This document shows positions 7,275-15,621 of a stretch of 17,795 nt of DNA, in pieces. The number at the start of each line of letters is the position of its first letter. Position 1 is the first letter of the stretch. The translations under genes were made by a program, and so were the position numbers. The stretch is from a bacterium (GTDB taxonomy: Bacteria; AUK180), in NCBI GenBank assembly GCA_030622125.1, contig JAUXGM010000029.1:1-17795 (forward strand). The letters run 5' to 3'. The notes beneath the pieces are model-generated. The model was not told the DNA's origin. It did not search any database and saw only the letters and a list, made by a program, of their open reading frames with translations.

Positions 7275-7285
7275 AGTATCTCTCC

Positions 7286-8584
7286 TTATGGATATATTCT
7301 ATTTATTGTTCTTGGAAACGGGATCGTAGTTCTTATATGTTCTACACCGGTTATCCATGCAATAGTTCTTTCTAATCCTAAACCAAAACCACCGTGAGGA
7401 CAACTCCCCCATCTTCTAAGATCAATATACCATTTATAGTCATCTTCGTTTAAATTTGATTTTTTTGCCTCTTTCAAAAGCCTTTCATAATCATAGATCC
7501 TCTGTGAACCGCCGATCAGTTCACCATAACCTTCTGGTGCATACATATCAACACCTAAAACAAGATCGGGATTTTCTTGATCTATCTCCATATAAAATGG
7601 TTTTATCTTTTTGGGAAAATGATGAATAAAAACCGGTTTATCAAAATTTTTACTGAGAATAGTATCTTCTTCTGCACCGAAATCATCTCCCCATTCCATC
7701 TTTCCGCCATTACCATTTATTATATCCAATGCTTCATCATAAGTTATTCGATAAAAAGGTTTTTTGATCATTTCAAGTTTAGAAAGATCTCTGCCTAACA
7801 TTTTAAGTTCATTTGATTTCTTTTCAAGAACTCTTTGAACAATATATATCACAAAATCCTCTGAAATATTTATTACATCATTTAGATCTGCAAATGCTAT
7901 CTCCGGTTCAACCATCCAAAATTCCGTTAAGTGTTTTTTCGTCTTTGATTTTTCCGCTCTGAAAGTGGGACCGAAACAGTAGGTCTTTCTAAAAGCAATT
8001 GCACCTGCCTCTTGATATAACTGCCCTGATTGCGACATATATGCCTTATTTCCGAAATATTCCGTTTCAAAAAGAGTGGTCGTTCCCTCGGTCACCGTTG
8101 GAGTAAATATAGGTGAATCAAAAAGAATATACTCATTATCATACATATAATCCCTTATTGCCTTTACAACCTCATCTCTTATCCTCATTATTGCGAACTG
8201 TTTCTTGCTTCTAAGCCATAGATGTCTATTGTTAAGTAGAAAATCTACCCCGTGTTCTTTTTTTTGTATAGGATATTCCTCATCCTTATAGTGGTTGATC
8301 ATCTCTATTGATTTTAATAATATCTCTACTCCACCAGGGGCTCTCGGCGATTCCTGAACAATACCGTCAACTGCTATTGTATCTTCCATAGATAAAAGTT
8401 TTACCTTATTGAAATCTTCTTCCGATACCTCATTTTTGACTACTACATTCTGTATAAAACCTGTTCCATCCCTTAAAATAAGAAAAGCGATCTTTCCCGA
8501 ACTTCTGATATTATAAACCCAACCCTTTAATTTAACTTCTTTTCCGATAAATTCTTTGATGTGAGATATCGTTGTCTCCGTCAT
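7286..8584 (-). CDS. asnS: Asparaginyl-tRNA synthetase
   Basis: A 432-residue class II aminoacyl-tRNA synthetase of the short, Bacillus-like AsnRS form. The N-terminal OB-fold anticodon-binding domain (about 15-100) includes VKLKGWVYNIRSSGKIAFL. The catalytic domain has motif 2 with FRAE (208-211) followed by HLTEFWMVEPE (218-228), a pattern that separates AsnRS from AspRS, then GELIGGSQR (354-362), and motif 3 GLGLERT (401-407) with the C-terminal IPFPRTINRIYP. It charges tRNA-Asn in the cytosol. The ATG overlaps the stop of the ABC permease gene (ATGA), and the ribosome site GGAGG lies five bases upstream, inside the codons for the last residues of the permease. Having AsnRS suggests direct charging rather than reliance only on the amidotransferase route. 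Confidence 0.95.
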   Translation of the reverse strand: MTETTISHIKEFIGKEVKLKGWVYNIRSSGKIAFLILRDGTGFIQNVVVKNEVSEEDFNKVKLLSMEDTIAVDGIVQESPRAPGGVEILLKSIEMINHYKDEEYPIQKKEHGVDFLLNNRHLWLRSKKQFAIMRIRDEVVKAIRDYMYDNEYILFDSPIFTPTVTEGTTTLFETEYFGNKAYMSQSGQLYQEAGAIAFRKTYCFGPTFRAEKSKTKKHLTEFWMVEPEIAFADLNDVINISEDFVIYIVQRVLEKKSNELKMLGRDLSKLEMIKKPFYRITYDEALDIINGNGGKMEWGDDFGAEEDTILSKNFDKPVFIHHFPKKIKPFYMEIDQENPDLVLGVDMYAPEGYGELIGGSQRIYDYERLLKEAKKSNLNEDDYKWYIDLRRWGSCPHGGFGLGLERTIAWITGVEHIRTTIPFPRTINRIYP

Positions 8585-10104
8585 CTATTCCTCCATTTTT
8601 TATGTAAAACAAGAAACTTAATTATTATATACAAAATAAATAAAAAAATCAAGGAACTACTGAAAATAAGATAACTTTTTTTGATAAATTCACGATAAAT
8701 AATAAATCCGAAAATAGTAAATGGAATAAGCAATACCATATTTATAAATATAACGATCTGATTACTTCTGGTATTAAAAGGGGCTGAGAACGGCATTGTC
8801 GGATTAAGAAAGATATAGAGATAAATGAGTAATCTGAGAAGCAAATAGATAATAATAAGCAGAACTATTCCATTCAAAGTACCCTCCTTTAAAATAAAGT
8901 AGGCACCGATGATCAAAAAAAGAATATTATAGATCGAATTGAATATTCCATCAACATAAGAAATAAGTAACTTTCCCCTTCCTATTGGAGATAACTTAAA
9001 TATGTATGCTGCTTTATAATCCTTACTAAAAGTAGTATTCCAAAACACCAAAAGAAAAATATATAAAATAAACGGGACAATAAAATAAATAAATGAAAAT
9101 GAAGAGCTTCCGCTTTCATTTGAAAATATTTTAAATTCACTTAATAAAATAAAAGCAATTAAGATACCGATAGTTGAAAATGTTCTTGTTCTAAGTTCGC
9201 GCTCTCTTTTAAATAAAATAGCGATGAGATCAGAAATGGGATTTGCATTATGAATATTTGAATCATTTTTAAAATTCAACGCCTTTTTTTCATAATTTTT
9301 TAGATACCTTTCATAATTTTTTGAAAATAATTTATACAAAAGGAAAATCAAAAAGAGGCAAATAGTAATTATGGAAAAAAGGAGAATAATTCCATCTTTA
9401 AAATTATTGGTATATATATATTCATATAATCGTGCAAAATAATATGTTGGAAGATAACGGGTAAATCCTATTTTTTCAAGAGATATCTCTTTTTGAATAA
9501 GATAAACATAGAAAATATAGACTCCAATGGTAAAGATAGTTGAAAAATAAACAATGATCTTATCAAATTTTGTTACATTAAAAATAGAAATAATACCTAA
9601 AAAAAGAAAGGAAGCAATCAGCGTTACGGCGACGGAATTAAAAAACAATACAACAAGCATTCCTAAAATACCTAAAATTCCAGCACCGCCTTTTAAAAAA
9701 TAGCCGGCAAAAAGTGATAAAAAACCCATTGAAAAACTGATAATAAATGTGTACAAAAAGATAAATGAAACCTTTCCTAAAAGGATTGTTTCAGTTTTTA
9801 TCGGAAGCCGTAAAAGGATATAACTATCTTCCGGCATTATAAGAAATCTTCTGAGTTCAAGTAAAAGTAACATCATGGTCATAAAAAAAAGTATTGTCAT
9901 AAAAAAAAGTGTGAAAGTAAATGGTGAACCTTTTGAGTAAACAGCGGATATTGCAGTAAAATATAGACCCGTCATAAGATAAAAAAAGAAAAGAAGGATC
10001 ATATAATATCTTGATTTTGCAGAATTTTTGAGTATCTTACTGCCCCGCATTTCATTTTTTAAAAAGATATTCAATAAAAGAAAATATTTTTTCCCCTCAG
10101 TCAT
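8581..10104 (-). CDS. ABC-2 type exporter permease, about 12 membrane segments
   Basis: A 507-residue, strongly hydrophobic, Phe/Ile-rich protein. By eye there are about twelve membrane spans, in two groups of six (roughly 35-260 and 308-498) separated by a charged cytoplasmic loop around 262-305 (KNYERYLKNYEKKA...RERELRTRT). This matches large ABC-2-like exporter permeases in which two six-span halves are fused. The LMPEDSYILLRLPIK-like string around 88-103 resembles the 'LP....R' loop found in such permeases. It is encoded directly after its ATPase with an 8-base overlap and no clear Shine-Dalgarno, so the two are probably co-translated and form one transporter. Cargo is unknown; lipids, peptides or drugs are all possible. 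Confidence 0.82.
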   Translation of the reverse strand: MTEGKKYFLLLNIFLKNEMRGSKILKNSAKSRYYMILLFFFYLMTGLYFTAISAVYSKGSPFTFTLFFMTILFFMTMMLLLLELRRFLIMPEDSYILLRLPIKTETILLGKVSFIFLYTFIISFSMGFLSLFAGYFLKGGAGILGILGMLVVLFFNSVAVTLIASFLFLGIISIFNVTKFDKIIVYFSTIFTIGVYIFYVYLIQKEISLEKIGFTRYLPTYYFARLYEYIYTNNFKDGIILLFSIITICLFLIFLLYKLFSKNYERYLKNYEKKALNFKNDSNIHNANPISDLIAILFKRERELRTRTFSTIGILIAFILLSEFKIFSNESGSSSFSFIYFIVPFILYIFLLVFWNTTFSKDYKAAYIFKLSPIGRGKLLISYVDGIFNSIYNILFLIIGAYFILKEGTLNGIVLLIIIYLLLRLLIYLYIFLNPTMPFSAPFNTRSNQIVIFINMVLLIPFTIFGFIIYREFIKKSYLIFSSSLIFLFILYIIIKFLVLHKKWRNR

Positions 10105-10822
10105 TTACAATGGAAAGAAACGCCTCGTCAAATGCTGATTTTTCTGTTCTTTCAAGCAGTTCACCTATCGTCCCGTAAAAAAGTATCTTTCCCTTATTTA
10201 TGATAATGATCTTTTCTGCATACTTCTCAATGATCTCAATTATATGAGAAGAGTAAACGATCGTTTTATTATGCCTCTTAAAATTTTGTAATAGGTCCTT
10301 GAATTTGAATTGCCCATTGATATCAAGTCCATTCATCGGCTCATCAAAAAAAATTATGTCGGGATCATGAAGGATTCCACTAATGATCAATAACTTCTGC
10401 TTATTCCCTTTTGAAAGAGATGATATCATTGAATTTTTACTCGATCCTAATTCAAAAAAGTCAAGATAGTGATCTATCTTTTCTCTCAATTCATTTTTTG
10501 TTATATTATAAATTTTTCCCACAAAGACAAGATATTCAAAAAGAGTTAAATGTTGATAAATATATTGACTTTCAGGTACATATCCCATTTTATACTTAAA
10601 TTTTTCACTGTTTTTATCATATTTTTCACCGAATATTGATATCTCTCCCTCATCTTTATCTATTATGCCGTTCAATATATTTATTGTAGTTGTCTTTCCG
10701 GCACCATTCGGTCCAATATATCCCGTTATCTTTCCTCTTTCAATATTAAATGAGGCATTGGATATTGCTTTTACCTTACCAAAATTCTTTGTTAGATTTT
10801 TTACCTCTATTGCACTATCCAT
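10097..10822 (-). CDS. ABC transporter ATP-binding protein (ABC-2 exporter type)
   Basis: A 241-residue nucleotide-binding subunit. Seen motifs are Walker A GPNGAGKTT (37-45), a Q-loop region in VPESQYIY (82-89), the signature LSKGNKQKL (136-144, a form typical of CcmA/ABC-2 exporter ATPases rather than LSGGQ), Walker B IIFFDEP (156-162) with D-loop NGLD, and the switch His in SSH (191-193). It should energise the neighbouring 12-span permease from the cytoplasmic face. The ATG shares one base with the stop of the deoxynucleoside kinase gene (TAATG), and no Shine-Dalgarno is apparent, so translation is probably coupled. The C-terminal ~25 residues (ELLERTEKSAFDEAFLSIV) are the usual short tail of this class. 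Confidence 0.93.
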   Translation of the reverse strand: MDSAIEVKNLTKNFGKVKAISNASFNIERGKITGYIGPNGAGKTTTINILNGIIDKDEGEISIFGEKYDKNSEKFKYKMGYVPESQYIYQHLTLFEYLVFVGKIYNITKNELREKIDHYLDFFELGSSKNSMISSLSKGNKQKLLIISGILHDPDIIFFDEPMNGLDINGQFKFKDLLQNFKRHNKTIVYSSHIIEIIEKYAEKIIIINKGKILFYGTIGELLERTEKSAFDEAFLSIVND

Positions 10823-11472
10823 TATTTTACTTTTAAGGGATCAAAATATTTTCTTCCGCCTTGAAAATTTTGTATCTCATTTAATATCATTTTAAGATGG
10901 GTATCATCCTCAACGAAATCAATCTCATCCGTTTTTATTAAAAGGAGGTTTGTTTTATTATAATGAAAAAAGAAGTAATTGTAAGCTTGATTTAACCTTT
11001 CTATATATTCCCTATCCATATCTCGTTCAAAGATCCTTCCTCTCTTTATAATTCTTTCCATCAAGGTATCTGTCTCTGCTTGCAGGTAGATAACAAGATC
11101 AGGATTAGAAACCCTTCTTGCGAGCATCGTCCAGAGGATCTCATAAAGCCCGAGTTCCTTTTCACTTAGATTAAGATAGGCAAATATTCGGTCTTTTTCA
11201 AAAAAATAATCCGATACAATGAATTTAGAAAAAAGATCCATCTGTAAAAGCTCTTCCTGCTGTTTAAATCTTGAAAGGAGAAAAAATAATTGCAACTGAA
11301 AAGCATATTTATCCGGTTCAACATAAAAATCCTCTAAAAACGGATTTTTCTCAACTATCTCTAAAAATTCTCTACCATTAAACTTTTTTGCAATAATGCT
11401 TGAAAGAGTAGTTTTACCAACCCCTATAACCCCTTCTATTGCAACATAATTACCTTTTGATAAAAAATTCAT
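10822..11472 (-). CDS. Deoxynucleoside kinase
   Basis: A 216-residue member of the deoxynucleoside kinase family (dGK/dAK/dCK group), which phosphorylates deoxynucleosides to monophosphates in the cytosol as a salvage step. The P-loop GVIGVGKTT is at 14-22, the region around 86-99 (IVSDYFFEKDRIFA) corresponds to the catalytic 'DR' motif of bacterial members, and the lid has KRGRxxE (143-149) followed by RDMDREYIERLNQAYNYFF, as in bacterial dGK/dAK enzymes. Base specificity cannot be called. It starts at an ATGA overlap with the amidohydrolase gene without a visible Shine-Dalgarno and abuts the ABC ATPase gene. With DeoC and the amidohydrolase in the same operon, a nucleoside salvage role is plausible. 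Confidence 0.88.
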   Translation of the reverse strand: MNFLSKGNYVAIEGVIGVGKTTLSSIIAKKFNGREFLEIVEKNPFLEDFYVEPDKYAFQLQLFFLLSRFKQQEELLQMDLFSKFIVSDYFFEKDRIFAYLNLSEKELGLYEILWTMLARRVSNPDLVIYLQAETDTLMERIIKRGRIFERDMDREYIERLNQAYNYFFFHYNKTNLLLIKTDEIDFVEDDTHLKMILNEIQNFQGGRKYFDPLKVK

Positions 11473-12755
11473 TTATCTGAGCCCGTAAATCTTCCATTTT
11501 TAGCGATCAATGAAGCGTTATCATAAGTTAATCTACCATTTATCAATGTTTTTTCTATTTTCCATTTATTTACCATTGATGAATAGGGATTGTATCCGGA
11601 GGTATCAAAAGGTGAGGGTTCAATTGGTGAAGGCATTTTTTCTCTGACAAGAACTATATCTGCATAGTTACCTTTTTTTAATTCTCCTCTTTTTGGGATG
11701 CCGAATATTTGTGCCGGTTCTGTTCCCATCAATGAAATGATCCGATTAAACCGCTTTTCTTCAAATAGGTTTAACATCAAACGAAATGAATATCCAAGTG
11801 ACGGTAATCCATAAGCCATCTTGTTCGTATTTGTATTTTCCATCTTCGTTTCTTTTGTGAAGGAACAATGATCTGTTGTAAGCATATTAAATGCACCTTT
11901 TCTAAACTTTTTCAGCATGTTATCAACATTTTTTTGATCTCTTAACGGGGGGCAGGTAGTAAAAAGCGGTGCATCTTTTCCCGATAACAATGAATTATCA
12001 CAAAAGAGATATTGCGGGCAGGTTTCCAATGTCATATTCTTATTTTTTCTATTATAAAGTTCAATAATATCAACTGATTCAGCCATTGTAATATGAACAA
12101 AATGTAATTTAACACCAATATCCATAGCAAAAAAGGCAATTTTGTTTACAGCTTCAAGTTCCGCCAGGGGTTCTCTGATCTGTGGTAAATTCTTGATCTC
12201 AGGTGAATATTTTTTTATATTGTTCAGGATGATCCCATCATTTTCACAATGCACTTCAAGAACACCGTCCAACTTTTTGATATTTTCCATCAGATCAACT
12301 ATCTGACCATCATTCAACATCCATCCGTTGTTGGAATATGTGGTAAATATCTTGAATGATATTATTCCCTTACTTACATAGTTTTTTAAATATTGAAGAT
12401 CAACTTTTTCTGTTATCACTTTATGAAAATTATAATTTACGAACTGCTTTTCCGACGGTATCTTCTCTTCTTTATAGGGGAGGTAATCTATTACTGTTGT
12501 AATCCCTTGCGAGAGAGCGATCTTGGTCCCGTTCTCAAAGTTATCGGATGTATGAAATTCGCCCTGCTGCAAATCCAAATGAGTATGTGCATCGATCAAT
12601 CCCGGAAAAACAAAACATCCGGTTGCATCTATCTCACTATCATATTTAATATCTTTATTTGTAATTGCAGTTATCTTTTCATCCTTTATGTAGATATTAA
12701 GTTTCTTGATACCTTTTTTTGTTACAATTTTACCGTTTGTTATTTTTGTTATCAT
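11469..12755 (-). CDS. Dihydropyrimidinase/dihydroorotase-type cyclic amidohydrolase
   Basis: A 428-residue amidohydrolase with the full two-metal centre: H57 and H59 (DAHTHLD), the Lys expected to be carbamylated K135 (SFKIFTTYS), H169 (EVHCEND), H221 (HFVHITM) and D295 (LTTDHCSF). The ETCPQYLFCD string (244-253) and DHCSF are closer to D-hydantoinases/dihydropyrimidinases than to classical PyrC, but both reactions open or close a six-membered pyrimidine or a hydantoin ring and the split is not safe by eye. The start is supported by AAAGAGG about six bases upstream, which places it 26 bases inside the ftsB-like gene. It is followed by a deoxynucleoside kinase (ATGA). A role in pyrimidine turnover is likely; no phosphoribosyl or dihydropyrimidine dehydrogenase partner is in view. 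Confidence 0.85.
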   Translation of the reverse strand: MITKITNGKIVTKKGIKKLNIYIKDEKITAITNKDIKYDSEIDATGCFVFPGLIDAHTHLDLQQGEFHTSDNFENGTKIALSQGITTVIDYLPYKEEKIPSEKQFVNYNFHKVITEKVDLQYLKNYVSKGIISFKIFTTYSNNGWMLNDGQIVDLMENIKKLDGVLEVHCENDGIILNNIKKYSPEIKNLPQIREPLAELEAVNKIAFFAMDIGVKLHFVHITMAESVDIIELYNRKNKNMTLETCPQYLFCDNSLLSGKDAPLFTTCPPLRDQKNVDNMLKKFRKGAFNMLTTDHCSFTKETKMENTNTNKMAYGLPSLGYSFRLMLNLFEEKRFNRIISLMGTEPAQIFGIPKRGELKKGNYADIVLVREKMPSPIEPSPFDTSGYNPYSSMVNKWKIEKTLINGRLTYDNASLIAKNGRFTGSDK

Positions 12756-13071
12756 CTTTTGCCTCTTTAAAATATATTATTTGTTCATCCGCCTTTTTAA
12801 AATGAAGCTCTTCCCTGCCAACTTTTTCAATAAGGTAATTAGGGTCCTTTTTCATCTTAATAATTTCTTGTTCTATCTTGAAATTTTCTATCTTTAATTT
12901 TTCAATACCACGATCAAGGGTTTCTATTTGTTTTTTTAATTTTAGATTTTCTTTGATCCCGCCTTCACCATGCCAGTATACAAAAATTAAAAGAATTACA
13001 ATTACTGTAAAGGCTAATGTAACCCAGATAATAGCATTTTCTTTCTTCTTATTTTTTTTAGTTTTTATCAT
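12730..13071 (-). CDS. FtsB/DivIC-like septum formation protein
   Basis: A 113-residue bitopic membrane protein: a Lys-rich cytoplasmic start (1-11), one membrane span (about 13-33), a heptad-like coiled coil (about 38-75), and the family's signature tail [16 protein letters not shown] (76-91) followed by an EQIIYF strand, matching the 'DP..IE..AR..L....GE..' pattern of FtsB/DivIC. These proteins form a complex with FtsL and FtsQ/DivIB at the division site. The gene sits directly after eno; an eno-ftsB neighbourhood is common in bacteria, which supports the call. It overlaps eno by ATGA and the next gene by 26 bases. FtsB versus DivIC naming cannot be settled here. Confidence 0.85.
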   Translation of the reverse strand: MIKTKKNKKKENAIIWVTLAFTVIVILLIFVYWHGEGGIKENLKLKKQIETLDRGIEKLKIENFKIEQEIIKMKKDPNYLIEKVGREELHFKKADEQIIYFKEAKDDNKNNKR

Positions 13072-14336
13072 TTCTTAAAACAATCTATAAATATTGACCC
13101 TTTAAGTTCTTCTTCTATTCTCATCAGCTGATTATATTTTGCGATCCTCTCTCCCCTTGACAGTGAACCCGTTTTTATCTTCCCAAGATTAAAAGCAACC
13201 GTCATATCGGCGATAAAGGTGTCTTCCGTTTCACCGGATCTATGAGAAACAAGCGTTTTATAACCATTGTTTCGTGCAAGTTCAATCGTTTCAATTGTTT
13301 CCGTCAATGTGCCGATCTGATTTAATTTTATCAAAACCGAGTTTGCAACACCCTCGTCTATTCCTTTTTGAACTCTTTTCTTGTTTGTAACGAATATATC
13401 ATCACCAATAAGTTCTATCTTACTGCCTAATACCTTTGTCAGCTCTTTCCAACCTTCCCAATCATCCTCTGCAAGACCATCTTCAATTACCACAATTGCG
13501 AATTTTTTTGTGATATTCTCATAAAATTTTATCATTTCCTTTGCACTATGCTCTTTTCCCTCAAATTTATATCTTTTCTTCTTTTCATCATAAAATTCCG
13601 ATGCAGCAACATCAAGACCGATACTAATTTGAGTTCCAGGTGTATAACCTGCTTTTTCAATTGCCTCAGTGATAAATTTCAACGCTTCAACATTACTTGC
13701 CAAATTCGGAGCAAAACCTCCTTCGTCTCCAACTGAAACCGATAATTTTTTTGATTTTAATATCTCTTTCAGGTTATGAAATGTCTCACTTGCAGCTCTG
13801 TATGCCTCTTTAAATGTCTCAAAACCATGCGGGGCAATCATAAATTCCTGAATATCTACGACCCAATTAGCATGCCTACCGCCATTTAATATATTCATCA
13901 TTGGAACGGGAATAATCCTCGGCATAACCCCGCCAAGATATTTGTATAACGGTAATTCATAAAAATTCGCAGCGGTTCGAGCACAGGCAAGGGAGACACC
14001 AAGTATTGCATTTGCTCCCAATTTTGATTTATTTTCCGTGCCGTCAATCTCTAACATCTTTTTATCAATTGCCAACTGATCAGTAACATCAGTGCCGATA
14101 ATTGCGGGAGCAATAATATCATTTACATTAGCTATCGCTTTTTGAACGCCTTTACCAAGAAATCTATTCTTGTCTCCATCTCTCAATTCAAGTGCTTCGT
14201 GTATTCCGGTAGATGCCCCCGACGGGACCTCTGCTCTTCCTCTAACACCCGATTCAAGAATTATATCGACCTCAATTGTCGGATTTCCTCTTGAATCCAA
14301 TATTTCTCTTGCATGAATATCATCAATATGTTTCAC
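13068..14336 (-). CDS. eno: Enolase
   Basis: Full-length enolase (about 422 residues), converting 2-phosphoglycerate to phosphoenolpyruvate in glycolysis; in many bacteria it also joins the RNA degradosome. I favour the GTG at 14336 as start: GGAGG lies five bases upstream, and the resulting [19 protein letters not shown] aligns without an offset with known enolase N-termini. An ATG 12 bases earlier (14348) is the alternative. Numbered from GTG, visible sites are SGAST (39-43), H155, E205 (GDEGGFAP), metal ligands D242, E285 and D312, K337 (KLNQIGT), H365-S366 (SHRSGETED) and K387. The loop normally reading HADNNVDIQEF is [11 protein letters not shown] here. It overlaps the DeoC-fusion gene by 14 bases and the ftsB-like gene by four. 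Confidence 0.96.
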   Translation of the reverse strand: MKHIDDIHAREILDSRGNPTIEVDIILESGVRGRAEVPSGASTGIHEALELRDGDKNRFLGKGVQKAIANVNDIIAPAIIGTDVTDQLAIDKKMLEIDGTENKSKLGANAILGVSLACARTAANFYELPLYKYLGGVMPRIIPVPMMNILNGGRHANWVVDIQEFMIAPHGFETFKEAYRAASETFHNLKEILKSKKLSVSVGDEGGFAPNLASNVEALKFITEAIEKAGYTPGTQISIGLDVAASEFYDEKKKRYKFEGKEHSAKEMIKFYENITKKFAIVVIEDGLAEDDWEGWKELTKVLGSKIELIGDDIFVTNKKRVQKGIDEGVANSVLIKLNQIGTLTETIETIELARNNGYKTLVSHRSGETEDTFIADMTVAFNLGKIKTGSLSRGERIAKYNQLMRIEEELKGSIFIDCFKK

Positions 14337-15609
14337 TACTTCCTCCATTTAAACCTTTAACTATTTTTATTCCTGCCGATGCACCAATTCTTGTTGCACC
14401 TTTTTCTATCATCTTAATAACGGTTTCATAATCTCTGATCCCGCCGGCAGCTTTTACTTCCATATCGCTACCAACCGTCTGCTTCATCAAGTAAACATCA
14501 TCAAGGGTAGCACCACCTTTTGAGAAACCGGTGGATGTTTTAACAAAATGAGCCTTTGCATTTCTGGAAAGAAGGCATGCTTTTACTTTTTCTTCATCCG
14601 TTAACAGGCAGGTCTCAATGATTACCTTTACCGTTTTACCCTGTGCCGCTTCTACAACCGCCTTGATATCATCCTCTACGACCTGGTAGTTGCCTGCTTT
14701 AAGTTCACCAATGTTAATTACCATATCAATTTCATCTGTGCCATCCTCTATTGCTCTTTTGGTCTCATACGCTTTAACTTCTTTCGGCATCGTTCCAAGT
14801 GGAAATCCAACAACAGTGGCAATGAGAACATCAGAGCCCTTTAAATTATCACTTGCTCTTTTTGTCCAGTAAGAATTAACGCATACCGCTTTGAAATGGT
14901 ATTCTTTCGCTTCATTACATATCTTATCTATTTCTTTGTCCGTGGCTTCGGGTTTCAAATAGGTATGATCTATGTATTTTGCAACATCAATTTCAGTCTC
15001 ATTTTTGGATTCGGTTTTGACTTCATTTTCAACCGCACTCTTTGCTTCACACTCAACTTTACCTTCTACTTCAGTCTCAATGTGAATCTCTTTATCACTG
15101 TATCCCATGATTCCAAGCCTTATCTCAAATTCTTTTTGGGACATAAGTTCAACACCCACGGATTTTAATCCATTTTTAAGTTCAATAACTTCTTTTATCA
15201 TTTTACTGCCGTCGTAAACATCATCCTTGAATGTTGAAATTACGGGTATTTTTTGATTTATTGCTTCAATAATAATTTTAACATAGTTCTTCGATGAATC
15301 GAAATTAACGATCTCTTTCCCCTCAAATATATCAATACTTGGTAAAATAACCTCTTTAATGTCAATCAATAATTGCTTCGGTGGGAAAAAATCTTTATTA
15401 TAGATGATCTTGTCAGCCCATTTGCTGATACTTGGAGAAGCAATAGTGTCATAATTATAGATTACAATTACTTTTTTCCCCTTATTGTAATGGGCATAAA
15501 CCAATTTTTGAAAATCGGTAAGATCATAAGAACTATTTTTAATTATGATCACGCTCATTTTTTCGGATCTTGACGGATCACTATCCGACGATCTATTCCA
15601 GTCATTCAT
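14323..15609 (-). CDS. deoC: Deoxyribose-phosphate aldolase with a ~200-residue N-terminal extra domain
   Basis: A 428-residue protein whose C-terminal half (about 208-418) is a complete DeoC aldolase, which cleaves deoxyribose 5-phosphate to glyceraldehyde 3-phosphate and acetaldehyde. Seen sites are IDHTYLKP (213-220), D295 in EIDMVINIG, the Schiff-base Lys K357 in VKTSTGFS, and K386 in VKAAGGI. DeoC alone is usually 210-260 residues. The extra part begins with a Ser/Asp-rich tail (1-18), then an alpha/beta region (about 18-168), then an acidic Glu/Lys/Val linker (about 172-207). The region [13 protein letters not shown]...[13 protein letters not shown] (86-125) loosely resembles the flavoprotein-like proteins of bacterial microcompartment loci; this is a weak, by-eye likeness. 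AGGAG six bases upstream supports the start, so the fusion is translated as one chain. It follows rny by 12 bases. Confidence 0.88.
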   Translation of the reverse strand: MNDWNRSSDSDPSRSEKMSVIIIKNSSYDLTDFQKLVYAHYNKGKKVIVIYNYDTIASPSISKWADKIIYNKDFFPPKQLLIDIKEVILPSIDIFEGKEIVNFDSSKNYVKIIIEAINQKIPVISTFKDDVYDGSKMIKEVIELKNGLKSVGVELMSQKEFEIRLGIMGYSDKEIHIETEVEGKVECEAKSAVENEVKTESKNETEIDVAKYIDHTYLKPEATDKEIDKICNEAKEYHFKAVCVNSYWTKRASDNLKGSDVLIATVVGFPLGTMPKEVKAYETKRAIEDGTDEIDMVINIGELKAGNYQVVEDDIKAVVEAAQGKTVKVIIETCLLTDEEKVKACLLSRNAKAHFVKTSTGFSKGGATLDDVYLMKQTVGSDMEVKAAGGIRDYETVIKMIEKGATRIGASAGIKIVKGLNGGSSETY

Positions 15610-15621
15610 AATTCACTCCTT

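Noticed and set aside
12393-12770. Plus-strand frame of 125 codons across the amidohydrolase 5' end
   Set aside because: It is Phe/Ile/Tyr-rich antisense translation of an AT-rich gene, without a ribosome site or family match.
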